Shown here piece after piece: positions 1 through 9,775 of a stretch of 64,000 nt of DNA. Under the pieces are notes generated by a model, which made no database searches, was not told the DNA's origin, and saw only the letters and a program-made list of their open reading frames with translations. Each line of letters begins with the position of its first letter. Position 1 is the stretch's first letter. The DNA comes from Alkalicoccus chagannorensis DSM 18086 (GTDB taxonomy: Bacteria > Bacillota > Bacilli > Bacillales > Salisediminibacteriaceae): the NCBI RefSeq assembly GCF_000429725.1, contig NZ_AUCK01000004.1, positions 62,001 to 126,000 on the forward strand, written 5' to 3'. Both the position numbers and the translations under genes were made by a program.

Positions 1-1840
1 CTTCCTCCGCAGTCAGGCCGATTTCTTCGAGCAGTTCAGGAACGCCGCCGTGTTCGATATACCAATCAGGAATACCCATCCGCTCGACGACGACGGAGTG
101 CACGCCTGAAGAGTGGAAGTGTTCCAGAACTGCCGATCCGAATCCTCCGAGCAGCGCATGTTCTTCCATCGTGAGAATCGGCACTTGACGTCCGGCAAGG
201 TCCTGCAGCTTTTTCTCATCCAGCGGCTTAATCGACCGGGCATTAATGACCTCGGTACGGATGCCCTTCTCGGCCAGTTTTTCAGCAGCTGCCATTGCAG
301 CAGGAACCATGGTGCCAACGGCGAGAATAGCGGCTTCATTTCCTTCATGAAGTGTTTCCCACGTTCCAATCGGGAGTGTCTTCAGCTCTTCATCCATCGG
401 AACACCGAGTCCCCCGCCTCGTGGATAGCGCACGGCTATTGGTCCGTCGTTATGCTGGAACGCTGTATAAAGAAGATGCTGGAATTCGTTCTCGTCTTTT
501 GGACACAAAAGCGTAATATTCGGCAGGTGCCGCATGTAGGAGATATCGAATACACCCTGGTGTGTTTCTCCGTCGGCTCCGACGAGACCTGCCCGGTCGA
601 TGGCAAACATCACATTCAGGTTCTGCCTGCACACATCATGCACGAGCTGGTCATACCCGCGTTGAAGGAACGTCGAATAAATTGCAAGTACCGGCTTCAT
701 GCCCTGCGTGGCAAGTCCAGCAGACATTGTGGTTGCATGCTGCTCCGCAATGCCGACGTCAAACATCCGCTCTGGATACTCTTTCGCAAATTTATCAAGT
801 CCGGAGCCGTTCGGCATTGCCGGCGTCACTGCGACCAGCTTGTCGCTCTCTGCTGCCATCCGCTTCATCGTTTCAGCAAACACACCGCTGTAGCTCGGTG
901 GACCCGGCTTTTTCACTACTTCACCCGATTCGATTTTGTATGGACCGAGGCCGTGCCACGTTCCTTTTGCATCGTTTTCGGCAGGGGCGTACCCCTTTCC
1001 TTTTTTCGTTACGACATGCACGATCACAGGTCCTTCCGTATTCTTTGCGTAACGGATGTTAGAGCGGAGATCCTGAAGATCATGTCCATCCACCGGTCCA
1101 AGGTAAGTGAATCCGAGCTCTTCAAAAAACATGCCGGACACGAGCAGATATTTCAGGCTGTCTTTCACTCGTTCAGCTGCGGAGGCCAGTCTGCCTCCGA
1201 ATGCCGGCACCTTCCGGATGAGAAGTTCCAGATCTTCTTTCGCTTTATGATAGCCTCCAGCGGTTCTCATTCGTCCGAGCATGCTGTGCATGGCACCGAC
1301 GTTCGGAGCGATCGACATTTCGTTATCATTGAGGATTACCGTCATGTCACGCTGCTCGTCTCCGATGTGGTTAAGCGCTTCCAACGCCATACCTCCGGTA
1401 AGAGCGCCGTCTCCGATTACAGGTACAATGTGCTCGCCCGTTCCTTTAAGGTCTCTTGCAAGCGTCATCCCCATCGCGCCGGAAAGCGAAGTCGAACTGT
1501 GACCTGTCTCCCAGACATCATGTTCCGATTCCGAACGCTTCGGAAAGCCGCAGAGTCCTTTGTGCTGGCGGAGCGTGTCAAACTCTCCGGCACGTCCAGT
1601 CAGGATTTTATGCACGTACGCCTGGTGTCCGACATCAAACAGAAACTTATCTTTGGGACTGTCGTACAGCTGATGCAGAATCAGGGTCAACTCAACAACA
1701 CCGAGGTTCGGACCTAAATGCCCGCCTGTCACCGATAGCTTATCGATAAGAAATTCCCGGATTGACGCGGCTGTCTCCTGTAGTTGTTCATCATCCATCC
1801 CTTTTAGAAAAGATGGATTCCTCATTGTCATAACATCCAA
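1..1840 (-). CDS. dxs: 1-deoxy-D-xylulose-5-phosphate synthase (3' end cut by window)
   Basis: Condenses pyruvate and glyceraldehyde 3-phosphate, the first step of the MEP isoprenoid pathway, using thiamine diphosphate. Reading leftwards I see the conserved N-terminal [14 protein letters not shown] stretch, [10 protein letters not shown], the [11 protein letters not shown] loop and the thiamine motif [10 protein letters not shown]...LNDNEMS. The last visible residues ([11 protein letters not shown]) match the family C-terminus, so only about 20 residues lie outside the window. I chose a TTG start at 1840, preceded by GTGAGGG; the residues from there align with the B. subtilis N-terminus. It lies 15 nt after oapA and is the last visible gene of the nusB-dxs block. 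Confidence 0.95.
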   Translation of the reverse strand, partial: MDVMTMRNPSFLKGMDDEQLQETAASIREFLIDKLSVTGGHLGPNLGVVELTLILHQLYDSPKDKFLFDVGHQAYVHKILTGRAGEFDTLRQHKGLCGFPKRSESEHDVWETGHSSTSLSGAMGMTLARDLKGTGEHIVPVIGDGALTGGMALEALNHIGDEQRDMTVILNDNEMSIAPNVGAMHSMLGRMRTAGGYHKAKEDLELLIRKVPAFGGRLASAAERVKDSLKYLLVSGMFFEELGFTYLGPVDGHDLQDLRSNIRYAKNTEGPVIVHVVTKKGKGYAPAENDAKGTWHGLGPYKIESGEVVKKPGPPSYSGVFAETMKRMAAESDKLVAVTPAMPNGSGLDKFAKEYPERMFDVGIAEQHATTMSAGLATQGMKPVLAIYSTFLQRGYDQLVHDVCRQNLNVMFAIDRAGLVGADGETHQGVFDISYMRHLPNITLLCPKDENEFQHLLYTAFQHNDGPIAVRYPRGGGLGVPMDEELKTLPIGTWETLHEGNEAAILAVGTMVPAAMAAAEKLAEKGIRTEVINARSIKPLDEKKLQDLAGRQVPILTMEEHALLGGFGSAVLEHFHSSGVHSVVVERMGIPDWYIEHGGVPELLEEIGLTAEE

Positions 1841-1855
1841 GGGGAACCCTCACTT

Positions 1856-2449
1856 TCATCGTTTAGATTTCTTTCTCTTATCCTTAAATATGGTTATTCC
1901 CAATTTTACCTCTATCAAATAAAATAATCTACCCACACGGTATATAATCGGTGTAGAATATTGAATTGCTATCGTTTTTCCGACAGATTTCCCCCCTACT
2001 GTCAAAGCTGCGACAATACTGGTGAATAATACAGAAATCCAGAATTGAATAACGGACCCTTCCGCATGACCGAGATTAAGAGCAAGCTGAAGTACGACAT
2101 AAGCGGATGCTGTGCCGCTGATGACACCGGCTATGTCGCCGATGACATCGTTCGTGAAGTTGGAGAATTTATCGGCGTTTCTCGTGATGCTGACCGCCTG
2201 CTTTGATCCGTTCATCCGTTTTGCGGCCATCGCATGAAACGGCCGTTCACTTGCAGCTGTAGCTGCAACACCGATCGTATCCGCCATCACCCCGATAAGG
2301 ACGATAAGAAAGACGATCATCATTCCCGCGCCCCAGGCTACTCCAGATAGGACGGCTGTTGAGATGACAGAAAAAATAGCCGCTAACACAAGAGTGATAA
2401 CGGCGATCATCCAGCTCCATCTTAGTGATTTTCGCATAGATTCCTTCAT
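1856..2449 (-). CDS. oapA: OLE-associated membrane protein OapA (DUF21-like)
   Basis: A 197-residue integral membrane protein with about four hydrophobic segments (near residues 13-35, 40-60, 105-125 and 135-155) and a basic C-terminal tail (KDKRKKSKR). The segment after helix 2 (ERPFHAMAAKRMNG...ADKFSNFTNDVIGDIAG) resembles the DUF21/CNNM fold of Mg/Co transporter-like proteins. The gene sits directly downstream of the predicted OLE RNA and upstream of dxs, which is the characteristic position of oapA. In the family, OapA binds OLE RNA and takes it to the membrane. Start at 2449 or at the internal ATG 2437, which follows AAGGA. Family assignment is by size, topology and context. Confidence 0.82.
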   Translation of the reverse strand: MKESMRKSLRWSWMIAVITLVLAAIFSVISTAVLSGVAWGAGMMIVFLIVLIGVMADTIGVAATAASERPFHAMAAKRMNGSKQAVSITRNADKFSNFTNDVIGDIAGVISGTASAYVVLQLALNLGHAEGSVIQFWISVLFTSIVAALTVGGKSVGKTIAIQYSTPIIYRVGRLFYLIEVKLGITIFKDKRKKSKR

Positions 2450-2474
2450 GAAAAGCGACCCTGCTTCCTCGTTT

Positions 2475-3071
2475 AACCTGTAATGAATTAGTAACTGGCT
2501 TATGTATAGGGTGGGTGGTCACAGAAAAAGTAAACGCTGCGCCTTAGGTCCAGTTGGATTTCCCAGACGGGTTCCGCCGCGTCGCCGCAGCGGAGGTTTC
2601 CCATTAAACCCGTCTCGGAGCCGTTGCCGGACTCCGGACTGGACTGCCACTTAGTACGCACTTTAATCCTTCTCCTGTGTCCAATGGAACAGTCTAGGGG
2701 TTTTCCCCGACAGCTCAATTCACCTTCTATCCTCTTTTGCAGAGCTGATTTCATATGATTGGCAATCATAATCCCCTCAGACTCCACTCAAGGCAGGCTA
2801 CGCTGTCCACGAGTGCCCAAAGACCCGCGTGACAGGTTCATACCCATGTACATACCAGAACAGGGGTGTCCCAGCATGCACATGGGCCTCCGCGGATGCA
2901 GGGTCTTCGCCCACATGCCTTTGTGGATCGCCCTACATCCTTTACTCCCAGTCAGGACCCAAAGCTGGGCGCCTCAAGCCAAGACTAGGAACTTCATCGA
3001 TGTGCCCTTTAGCGGATTTTTAGGCCCGCTTTCGAAGGTGCAGAGCCGACTAGAATACTGCACCACTCACC
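2475..3071 (-). ncRNA. ole: OLE RNA (ornate, large, extremophilic)
   Basis: About 600 nt without a credible gene on either strand, between ispA and oapA. The minus-strand transcript is full of GC-rich inverted segments. Examples are GACGGGTT...AACCCGTC near 2565-2615 and the CCATGTGCATG/CATGTACATGG pair near 2845-2890. Its length, its neighbours (ispA upstream, oapA then dxs downstream) and the host type match OLE RNA, a membrane-associated ribonucleoprotein RNA involved in stress tolerance. The 5' end is inferred from the promoter just upstream. The 3' end is approximate: I see no terminator, so it may be co-transcribed with oapA. The identification rests on synteny and structure, not on an alignment. 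Confidence 0.83.
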
Positions 3072-3077
3072 ATTATT

Positions 3078-3107
3078 ATTATACCACGGAGACTGATGCA
3101 GAGACAA
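3078..3107 (-). promoter_or_regulatory. Candidate promoter of OLE RNA
   Basis: On the minus strand TTGTCT (3107-3102) and a perfect TATAAT (3083-3078) are separated by 18 nt. The -35 begins 2 nt beyond the ispA stop codon, so OLE RNA can be made independently of the upstream operon. Transcription would start near 3071. Confidence 0.65.
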
Positions 3108-3109
3108 TC

Positions 3110-4003
3110 CTACTGCTCTCTGGTGCGGATGTAATGAGCGAGAGCGGAAAGAATGCTCGTGTCGGCATGCACGTGCTGGAGCGCCTCAAGCGCTGCTTCC
3201 GTATGTTCATCGAGCCGCTTTTTCGCTCCTTCGACGCCGAGCAGACGCACATACGTGTGCTTATGATTCGTCTGATCACTCCCGACAGGTTTGCCGATCA
3301 GCGCTTCATCTCCTTCGACGTCGAGCAGGTCATCCTTAATTTGAAACGATAGACCAATGTGACGGCCGAATAGATCCAGGTGCTTCTGCGCTTCTTCATC
3401 TGCACCGGCTGCGACCGCCCCCATCTGCAGGCCGACCGCCAGCAGATCCCCTGTTTTATGTTCATGAATGTTTTCCAGGTCCGCTGCAAGGATGTTTTCT
3501 TCCCGCTCCGCGAGCATATCTGCCATCTGTCCGCCGACCATCCCACCGGCCCCGGAAGCCCGGCTCAACTGCTCGATCAGCTTTACTTTCACCGCATCAT
3601 CCAGATGTTGATCCGCTGCGATAAGGTGAAAACTGTGCGTCAGCATGGCGTCCCCCGCTAGAACGGCGGTCGCTTCATCAAAACGGCGGTGGTTCGTCGG
3701 CATGCCCCGCCGCATATCATCGTTATCCATGGAAGGCAGATCATCATGAATCAGCGAATAGGTGTGCACCATTTCCAGCGCACATGCTGCTGCATCTCCC
3801 ATTACCGCCGGACGTCCGTAGCCGTGGAGGACAGCATACAGCAGCATCGGCCGGATCCGCTTCCCGCCAGCTTCCAGAGAATACAGCATCGCATCTTTTA
3901 ATCGCTGCGGTCCGGCAAGACTGTTGATCATCGTCGGGAACTGCTTTTCCACCCGTTGTTTATACTGTTCTATGAATTCCTTCAGCATCTGGTTTTCTTC
4001 CAA
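3110..4003 (-). CDS. ispA: Farnesyl/geranyl diphosphate synthase IspA
   Basis: Prenyl transferase that condenses IPP with DMAPP and GPP to give farnesyl diphosphate. It carries the first aspartate-rich motif DDLPSMD (residues 87-93), the GGKRIRP substrate motif (46-52) and the second aspartate motif DDLLD (224-228). At 297 residues it matches the B. subtilis enzyme (296). The start is TTG at 4003, behind GAGGAG that overlaps the xseB end; ATG at 3988 is an alternative. It lies 3 nt after xseB in the folD-xseA-xseB-ispA run and supplies the isoprenoid branch together with dxs downstream. Confidence 0.95.
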   Translation of the reverse strand: MEENQMLKEFIEQYKQRVEKQFPTMINSLAGPQRLKDAMLYSLEAGGKRIRPMLLYAVLHGYGRPAVMGDAAACALEMVHTYSLIHDDLPSMDNDDMRRGMPTNHRRFDEATAVLAGDAMLTHSFHLIAADQHLDDAVKVKLIEQLSRASGAGGMVGGQMADMLAEREENILAADLENIHEHKTGDLLAVGLQMGAVAAGADEEAQKHLDLFGRHIGLSFQIKDDLLDVEGDEALIGKPVGSDQTNHKHTYVRLLGVEGAKKRLDEHTEAALEALQHVHADTSILSALAHYIRTREQ

Positions 4004-4006
4004 TGA

Positions 4007-4237
4007 TTACAGCTCCTCTTCAGACAGCGTTGACAATGTCCCATCTTCAGACAGCACTTCTGTCATCTGTTTTTCCACTTTATGCAGTCGGTCGTGGCAG
4101 TCTTTCGACAGTTTCATTCCCTGCTGGAACATATTCATCGCTTCCTCCAGGGGCACATCCCCCTGCTCCAGTTTCTGCACGATCTCTTCCAGCTCTCGCA
4201 TGGACTGTTCAAAGCTTTCCTTTTTTTCTTCACTCAT
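4007..4237 (-). CDS. xseB: Exodeoxyribonuclease VII small subunit
   Basis: Small subunit of exonuclease VII, which degrades single-stranded DNA to oligonucleotides. The 76-residue acidic, helical protein contains [17 protein letters not shown] and [12 protein letters not shown], typical of XseB. The ATG at 4237 is preceded by a perfect AGGAGG and overlaps the xseA stop region by 8 nt, a sign of translational coupling. An upstream in-frame extension (MRRRRIL) has no ribosome site of its own and is left out. Confidence 0.95.
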   Translation of the reverse strand: MSEEKKESFEQSMRELEEIVQKLEQGDVPLEEAMNMFQQGMKLSKDCHDRLHKVEKQMTEVLSEDGTLSTLSEEEL

Positions 4238-5582
4238 AAGGATCCTCCTTCGCCTCAATCTCCTGCACGGCTGCTGATACGCTCCCGCCGAAAACTCTCA
4301 CTGTAATGGTCTCCTGCTCTTGAACTTCCTGTATATGGCGGATCAACCGCCCGTGCTGATCATACGTCAGACTGTATCCCTTCCTCATCAGCGACAGCGG
4401 GCTGAGCAGTTCCAGTTTGGACAAGAGCAGTTCCAGTTTTTTCTCTGCTCGCTGCTTTTGTTCCTCTGCTGCACGGAGGAGCTCTCTTTCGATATACGTC
4501 AGGCGTTCTTTTTTCTGTTCAAGGAGCTGAGCGGGGTGCCTGACATGCAATCGCTGCCGCTGCTGATCAAGTGTTTGATAAGCAAGGTCAACGCGCGTCT
4601 TCAGGCTTCGAGCAAGCCGTTCCTCTGCAGTATCCAGCTGCTGCGTCTTCTCCTCAATCAGTCTTCTCGGATATTTAAACGCATAGGACTGCTCCAGGCG
4701 GTGAAGCTGGTCTGCTGCATGCTGATACCTTCGTTGAACGGTTTTTACCAGTCTGGCATGCCGGTCCAGAATGAAGTTGCGCATTTCATGTATATCCGGT
4801 ACCGCCAACTCGGCTGCGGCTGTTGGCGTTGGTGCGCGCAGATCGGCAGTGAAATCCGTCATGGTCGTATCGGTCTCGTGACCGACCGCGGAAATAATCG
4901 GAGTGGAGCAACGGTAAAAAGCTTCCGCTGTTTCCTCTTCGTTAAATGCCCAGAGTTCTTCCAGCGAACCGCCGCCTCTGCCACAGATGATAACATCAAA
5001 CCCGGCTTGATCTGCCTGACGAACCGCACGCGAAATCGAAGCCGCAGCTTCTGGTCCCTGAACAAGTACAGGAAGAAGGGTGACAGAAGCAGGAGGATAG
5101 CGGCGGCGGAGGGTTGTGACGATATCCCTCACCGCTGCACCTGTTGGTGATGTGATTACCGCAATGCGCTGGGGGATTCTTGGAATCTTCTTTTTATGTT
5201 CGTCACTGAACCAGCCGGCCGTATGAAGTTTCTTTTTAAGCTGTTCAAACTGTGTGTACAAATGCCCGATCCCGTCCGGCTGCATCTCTTTCGCATAAAA
5301 CTGATACTGCCCAAACGGTTCGTAGACAGAGATGTCTCCCCGGACTATCACACTCAGCCCATTTTCCGGTGAGAAAGCGAGGTTTTTCGCACTGCCGGCA
5401 AACATCACGGTCTGTAACCGGGATTTATCGTCTTTCAGCGTGAAATACAAATGTCCCCGGCTGTGCCTCTTAAAGTTCGAAATCTCCGCGCGGAGCCATA
5501 TATTTTGAAGTCCTGGTTCGCGGTCCAGAAGCTGTTTGATCCTGCGTGTGACGGCTGTCACTCCAGGCAGCTGTTCAGACAC
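4230..5582 (-). CDS. xseA: Exodeoxyribonuclease VII large subunit
   Basis: Catalytic subunit of exonuclease VII. The 450-residue protein has the N-terminal OB-fold (residues 1-105, with FTLKD...VMF), then the nuclease core with the [12 protein letters not shown] motif (about 149-160), [15 protein letters not shown] (about 200-214) and [28 protein letters not shown] (about 230-258). A long coiled-coil arm covers roughly residues 265-400. The GTG start at 5582 overlaps the folD stop by 8 nt behind AAGGACG. The length is as usual for the family. Confidence 0.96.
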   Translation of the reverse strand: MSEQLPGVTAVTRRIKQLLDREPGLQNIWLRAEISNFKRHSRGHLYFTLKDDKSRLQTVMFAGSAKNLAFSPENGLSVIVRGDISVYEPFGQYQFYAKEMQPDGIGHLYTQFEQLKKKLHTAGWFSDEHKKKIPRIPQRIAVITSPTGAAVRDIVTTLRRRYPPASVTLLPVLVQGPEAAASISRAVRQADQAGFDVIICGRGGGSLEELWAFNEEETAEAFYRCSTPIISAVGHETDTTMTDFTADLRAPTPTAAAELAVPDIHEMRNFILDRHARLVKTVQRRYQHAADQLHRLEQSYAFKYPRRLIEEKTQQLDTAEERLARSLKTRVDLAYQTLDQQRQRLHVRHPAQLLEQKKERLTYIERELLRAAEEQKQRAEKKLELLLSKLELLSPLSLMRKGYSLTYDQHGRLIRHIQEVQEQETITVRVFGGSVSAAVQEIEAKEDPYE

Positions 5583-6432
5583 GGGACATCGTCCTTTTCG
5601 CAGACTCCACCGTGTTGCTCAACAGCATCGTAATCGTCATCGGTCCAACTCCACCTGGAACGGGCGTAATATAAGACGCTTTTTTCGAAGCTTCTTCAAA
5701 TAATACATCCCCTGTCAGGCTGCCATCTTCTTTCCGATGGATGCCGACATCAATGACGACTGCTCCGTCTTTAATATGATCTGCGCTGATAAATTCCTGC
5801 ATACCAGCCGCAGCGATGAGAATATCCGCCTGTCTCGTGTGCTGCTTCAAGTCACGAGTCCGGGAGTGGCAGCAGGTTACCGTTGCATTTTCACGAAGGA
5901 GCAGCTGTGCGACTGGCTTGCCTACGATGTTGCTCCGGCCGACAACAACCGCATGCTTTCCTTCCAGTGAAAGGTTTTTGGATCGAAGCATTTCGATGAT
6001 CCCATAAGGCGTGCACGATAAAAATGCCTGCCTTCCGAGTACCATATTACCCACGTTTACCGGATGAAATCCGTCGACATCTTTTTTCGGGCTGACAGCT
6101 TCGATCACTTTATCTTCACTGATATGGGAAGGAAGTGGCAGCTGGACCAGGATTCCATGAATATGGGCCGCGCGGTTTAATTCTTCTATTTTATTGAGAA
6201 GCGTTTCTTCTGTTATGGAAGCCTCCAGGCGCTGTACTTCCGAGGTGATGCCGGCTTCTATGCAGGCTTTTTCTTTTCCGCGGACATACGAAGCGGAGGC
6301 AGGATCGTCTCCTACCAGCAGAACCGCCAATCCCGGCACAATCCCTTTTTCTTTCAAGGACGCTGTCTCAGTTTTCAACGTCTCCCGGATCGTTCCTGCT
6401 AGTTCTTTTCCTGAAATAACTTCTGCTGTCAT
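5575..6432 (-). CDS. folD: Bifunctional methylenetetrahydrofolate dehydrogenase/cyclohydrolase FolD
   Basis: Interconverts 5,10-methylene-THF and 10-formyl-THF (NADP-linked dehydrogenase plus cyclohydrolase). It carries the signatures ASASYVRGKEKAC with the catalytic lysine region, GILVQLPLP, PKKDVDGFHPVNVG, the nucleotide-binding GRSNIVGKP and the C-terminal PVPGGVGPMT. I prefer the ATG at 6432 (285 residues), placed after GGTGGTG at the end of nusB; two in-frame GTG codons at 6444 and 6441 are alternatives. It overlaps or abuts nusB and xseA, as in B. subtilis. Confidence 0.96.
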   Translation of the reverse strand: MTAEVISGKELAGTIRETLKTETASLKEKGIVPGLAVLLVGDDPASASYVRGKEKACIEAGITSEVQRLEASITEETLLNKIEELNRAAHIHGILVQLPLPSHISEDKVIEAVSPKKDVDGFHPVNVGNMVLGRQAFLSCTPYGIIEMLRSKNLSLEGKHAVVVGRSNIVGKPVAQLLLRENATVTCCHSRTRDLKQHTRQADILIAAAGMQEFISADHIKDGAVVIDVGIHRKEDGSLTGDVLFEEASKKASYITPVPGGVGPMTITMLLSNTVESAKRTMSRV

Positions 6433-6433
6433 C

Positions 6434-6847
6434 TCATTCACCACCAGTATTAGTTTGGATCATTTCAGCAACTTTGGACGTAACACCATTGACGAAACGA
6501 CCGGACTCCTCCTCAGCATGAAATCCTTTTGCGAGGTCAACAGCTTCGTTGATGCTGACATTGACGGGCACTTCTTCCACGTACTTCATTTCATAAACAC
6601 ACTGCCTCATGATAGCTCGATCAATACGGGATAAACGCTGCAGCGTCCAATGTTCAAGCGCCTCCTCCAGCATTGCATCAATCTCTATGAGGTACTGGAG
6701 TGTGCCGTGTACGAGATCCTGAAGGAACGGATCTGTCGTTTCATCTTCCTCTAAGGCTACTTCTATCGCTTCATCCGGATCAACGCCCGTCATTTCTACC
6801 TGATACAGTGCCTGAACGGATTTGATCCGTGCGACTCTTCTATTCAT
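6434..6847 (-). CDS. nusB: Transcription antitermination protein NusB
   Basis: A 137-residue all-helical RNA-binding protein that, with NusE/S10, binds boxA and promotes rRNA antitermination. The N-terminal RRVARIKSVQALYQVEM and the later IDRAIMRQCVYEM and VSINEAVDLAKGF segments are typical of the family. The ATG at 6847 has AAAGGAG 9 nt upstream. It heads the nusB-folD-xseA-xseB-ispA run after a 340-bp gap containing a terminator for the accBC-yqhY transcript. Confidence 0.95.
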   Translation of the reverse strand: MNRRVARIKSVQALYQVEMTGVDPDEAIEVALEEDETTDPFLQDLVHGTLQYLIEIDAMLEEALEHWTLQRLSRIDRAIMRQCVYEMKYVEEVPVNVSINEAVDLAKGFHAEEESGRFVNGVTSKVAEMIQTNTGGE

Positions 6848-7186
6848 TTTATCTTTCTCCTTTATATCATCGGAACTTTTTCACTACATCATCATAGCAT
6901 AAAGGGAAACCGATCTGCACTTCCCTTTCCGATTTCCTCACGTAAGAAAGAGCTTTTGTCGACCTTCAGCGCTCTTCTTCTGCTGCTGCAGCATGGCATG
7001 CTGCACCGGCTCGTCTTCCGGCAGTCTGTGCATTGAAACAGACAAAATCGCGCCGGAAGCATGCTTCCGGCGCGATCCTTTCGTCGTTGTGCAGTTACGA
7101 TCCCTTCGTTGCACGTGTTGCACGGAACTATGCCTTTCTGTCCGGCTGATAGGATGAAACAGCCGGCAGGGTGCATGTACAAGGCA
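6848..7186. other. Intergenic stretch between yqhY and nusB
   Basis: No convincing gene on either strand. It holds the perfect palindromic terminator at 7047-7076. It also contains a CAGCATGG-CATGCTG inverted repeat near 6990-7005 that may be part of a decayed intergenic repeat. A nusB promoter must lie here but I cannot place it with confidence. Confidence 0.6.
7043..7076 (-). terminator. Terminator downstream of yqhY
   Basis: A 30-bp perfect palindrome (7047-7076, GATCGCGCCGGAAGC arms) followed on the minus strand by TTTTGTC. It separates accB-accC-yqhY from nusB. Confidence 0.75.
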
Positions 7187-7612
7187 TCAAGTTGTTACGG
7201 TTTTCTCCTGCTTATCCTGATCACCGGGTTCTTTGGGCTCCAGCTGCACGCCTGTTACGTGGATATGGACATGTTTCACCTTGACCCCTGTCATCATCTC
7301 CATCGTCTGGATAACATTTTCCTGGACTTTCTTTCCGATATCAGGAATGGAATAACCGTAGGTGGCTACAAGATAAATTTCCAGCATGACCCCTTCATCA
7401 TCCAGGTCAATTTTAACCCCTTTACTGTGGGTACTCTTTCGTCCCAGGCGTTCAGCCACACCGGATGCAAAGGAGCCTCGGAGATGATCTACACCTTCGA
7501 TTTCAGAAGCAGCAAGTCCTGTGACGATTTCAAGCACATCTGGAGCTATTTCTACCTGGCCAAGCTCATTCTGCATCGCCGGCAGCTTTTTTTCGTTCAC
7601 TGTTTCACTCAT
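7187..7612 (-). CDS. yqhY: Asp23/Gls24 family protein YqhY
   Basis: A 141-residue Asp23-family protein (core about residues 20-125: [53 protein letters not shown]...VHIHVTGV). In B. subtilis YqhY is linked to control of acetyl-CoA carboxylase, fitting its place just behind accB-accC. The ATG at 7612 overlaps the accC stop by 8 nt and uses GAGGAG inside accC. A 64-codon upstream in-frame extension lies wholly within accC in another frame and is not credible. A terminator follows at 7047-7076. Confidence 0.93.
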   Translation of the reverse strand: MSETVNEKKLPAMQNELGQVEIAPDVLEIVTGLAASEIEGVDHLRGSFASGVAERLGRKSTHSKGVKIDLDDEGVMLEIYLVATYGYSIPDIGKKVQENVIQTMEMMTGVKVKHVHIHVTGVQLEPKEPGDQDKQEKTVTT

Positions 7613-8978
7613 CTTGTTCACTCTCCTCGGGTTCGATAGGGTACAGATCCAGAAACTTAGTATTAAAATCTCCGGAACGGAATACATCATGCTGGAAGAG
7701 CCTTCGATGGAAAGGAATCGTAGTCTTGACCCCGCCGACGACGTATTCGGCGAGCGCTCTTTCCATTTTAGCAACAGCTTCTTTTCTATCTGCTCCGTGA
7801 ACAATCAGTTTACCGACCATGGAATCATAGTACGGCGTGATCATGTAGTCCGGGTACGCGGCAGAATCAATGCGTACGCCGGGACCGCCTGGAGTAATAT
7901 ATTCTGTGATTCTTCCAGGGGACGGCATGAAGTTCTTGAAAGGATCCTCTGCATTGATTCTGCATTCAATAGACCAGCCCCGGAACTCCACGTCCTCCTG
8001 CTTCACACTGAGAGGTTCGCCGGAAGCAGCAAGAATCTGCTCTTTGATCAAGTCTACCCCCGTAACCATCTCCGTCACAGGATGCTCAACTTGAATACGG
8101 GTATTCATCTCCATGAAATAGAACGTATCAGCATGATGGTCGTATATGAATTCTATCGTACCAGCACCAGTGTAGTCTACTGCTTTGGCAGCCTGCACGG
8201 CTGCATCTCCCATACGGGCCCGGGTTTCTGGTGAAACAGCTGGCGAAGGGGTTTCTTCCACCAATTTCTGGAGCCGGCGCTGAATGGAGCAGTCCCGCTC
8301 TCCAAGATGAATGACATTCCCATGGGTATCTGCAAGCACCTGGATCTCAACATGACGGAAATCTTCAATATACTTCTCGAGGTATACCCCTTCATTGCCG
8401 AAGTTTGCTTTGGCTTCTTTTTGTGTGACAGAGATCCCTTTTCGAAGGGAAGCCTCATCTTCCGCCACACGAATGCCTTTTCCTCCGCCGCCGGCCGTCG
8501 CCTTGATGATCACCGGATAGCCGATATGCTCCTCAGCAATACGAACGCCGTCTTCCACTGACTCGATCAGCCCTTCCGACCCCGGCACAACAGGAACGCC
8601 TGCTTCTTTCATGGTGGTGCGTGCAACATCCTTCGTGCCCATTCGGCTGATTGCCTCCGGGCTCGGTCCAATGAAGGTGACGCTGCATGCTGAGCATATT
8701 TCTGCAAAATCCGGATTCTCGGATAAAAACCCGTAGCCGGGATGAATACCATCTGCTCCACTCAGCGTTGCAGCACTCATAACAGCTGTGAAGTTTAGAT
8801 AACTGTCTGCACTCGATACGGGACCAATGCAGTAGGCTTCATCTGCCAGGCGGACATGCAGAGCCTCTTTATCCGCAGTAGAATAAACCGCAACCGTTTC
8901 AATGCCCATTTCTCTGCAGGCCCTTATGACACGTACAGCGATTTCTCCTCTGTTTGCAACTAGAATTTTTTTCAGCAT
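7605..8978 (-). CDS. accC: Acetyl-CoA carboxylase, biotin carboxylase subunit
   Basis: ATP-dependent carboxylation of biotin on AccB, the first half-reaction of malonyl-CoA synthesis. The 457-residue ATP-grasp protein has the N-terminal [19 protein letters not shown], the glycine-rich [13 protein letters not shown] loop, [13 protein letters not shown], the [16 protein letters not shown] catalytic segment and the RINAEDP C-terminal domain. It starts 15 nt after accB. Length and motifs are fully canonical. Confidence 0.97.
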   Translation of the reverse strand: MLKKILVANRGEIAVRVIRACREMGIETVAVYSTADKEALHVRLADEAYCIGPVSSADSYLNFTAVMSAATLSGADGIHPGYGFLSENPDFAEICSACSVTFIGPSPEAISRMGTKDVARTTMKEAGVPVVPGSEGLIESVEDGVRIAEEHIGYPVIIKATAGGGGKGIRVAEDEASLRKGISVTQKEAKANFGNEGVYLEKYIEDFRHVEIQVLADTHGNVIHLGERDCSIQRRLQKLVEETPSPAVSPETRARMGDAAVQAAKAVDYTGAGTIEFIYDHHADTFYFMEMNTRIQVEHPVTEMVTGVDLIKEQILAASGEPLSVKQEDVEFRGWSIECRINAEDPFKNFMPSPGRITEYITPGGPGVRIDSAAYPDYMITPYYDSMVGKLIVHGADRKEAVAKMERALAEYVVGGVKTTIPFHRRLFQHDVFRSGDFNTKFLDLYPIEPEESEQDE

Positions 8979-8993
8979 AGTCAGCTACACTCC

Positions 8994-9482
8994 CTATTCC
9001 GGCTGGACGAGGAAAAGTTCTTGCCCGTATTCAACCAGCTCCCCGTTTTCGACCAGAATCTCTACGATTTCCCCGTTTACTTCCGCTTCGATTTCGTTCA
9101 TCAGTTTCATTGCTTCTACAATACAGACAACGGACTCTTTCGTTACCTTATCCCCCTGCTGTACGTAGTTATCCGCCTCAGGAGAAGGAGCAGCATAAAA
9201 GGTCCCTACCATCGGCGATGTAATCGCGTATTGTCCTGCTTTTTTCTCCGCTTCCTGTCCGTTCGCCGGAGCTGATTCAGCGGCGGGGGAAGGTGCCGGC
9301 GCTGCAGGAACGCTCTGCTGTGGCTGCGGTTCCTGTACTGGAGCTGGCTGCTGCACAACAGCTGGCTGAGCTCCTTGTTTTTTCAACGTCACTTTCGCTC
9401 CATTTTGTTCATATTTAAACTCATCGATGGACGACTGATCTATCAATTGTATTAGTTCCCGGATTTCCTGGATTTTCAGCAT
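8994..9482 (-). CDS. accB: Acetyl-CoA carboxylase, biotin carboxyl carrier protein
   Basis: Carrier of biotin between AccC and the carboxyltransferase. The 162-residue protein has a short N-terminal helical domain, a Pro/Ala/Gln-rich linker (about residues 38-75) and a C-terminal biotinyl domain with EAMKL, where the lysine is residue 126. The ATG at 9482 has AAAGGAG upstream; the in-frame GTG at 9494 overlaps that site and is rejected. It is the first gene of accB-accC-yqhY. The spoIIIA genes that usually precede it are absent. Confidence 0.96.
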   Translation of the reverse strand: MLKIQEIRELIQLIDQSSIDEFKYEQNGAKVTLKKQGAQPAVVQQPAPVQEPQPQQSVPAAPAPSPAAESAPANGQEAEKKAGQYAITSPMVGTFYAAPSPEADNYVQQGDKVTKESVVCIVEAMKLMNEIEAEVNGEIVEILVENGELVEYGQELFLVQPE

Positions 9483-9622
9483 CGTGTAAAACACTCCTTT
9501 ATTCTTTCTTCTTTATGTAGAGAAAACATGCGCTGCCAGTAAATACAACCTATTAAAACCTGGTCATTAATCATGCTACCGTAAAACATCTGTATTGGGA
9601 AGTATTTTTATGTCCTTTTTCC

Positions 9623-9636
9623 TGTAAACGCTTACA
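9623..9636. promoter_or_regulatory. Candidate CcpA cre site
   Basis: TGTAAACGCTTACA fits the degenerate cre consensus (TGWAANCGNTNWCA) at every position. It lies 141 bp upstream of the accB start, in the only intergenic region that can hold the accB promoter. CcpA control of accB is an inference. Confidence 0.45.
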
Positions 9637-9775
9637 AAGAAGCCTCTGCGTAAAAGGTTCTGCCTGCTTCCTGATTCTGTGCTGCCCGGCATGACAGGAA
9701 TGCAGCGGACGTTTGATGCTGCTTTCCAGAGACAGCCATCACGCCTGCCGCCGTGATGTCACGTTCTATATGGAC

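Noticed and set aside
113-1717. A 534-codon open frame on the plus strand
   Set aside because: It lies antisense to dxs. Its translation is rich in Cys, His and Arg with no domain, and the minus strand gives a full canonical enzyme.
2500-3352. Open frames on both strands across the OLE region (95 codons minus, 197 codons plus)
   Set aside because: No ribosome sites and no protein-like composition. The plus frame runs antisense into ispA. The region is better explained as structured RNA.
7613-7804. N-terminal extension of yqhY by 64 codons
   Set aside because: It overlaps accC in another frame. The internal ATG at 7612 has a ribosome site and starts the conserved Asp23 domain.
9545-9575. Possible FapR operator upstream of accB
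   Set aside because: The core ACCAGGT resembles the FapR core ACCTGGT, but the flanking arms fit poorly. It is not strong enough to annotate.
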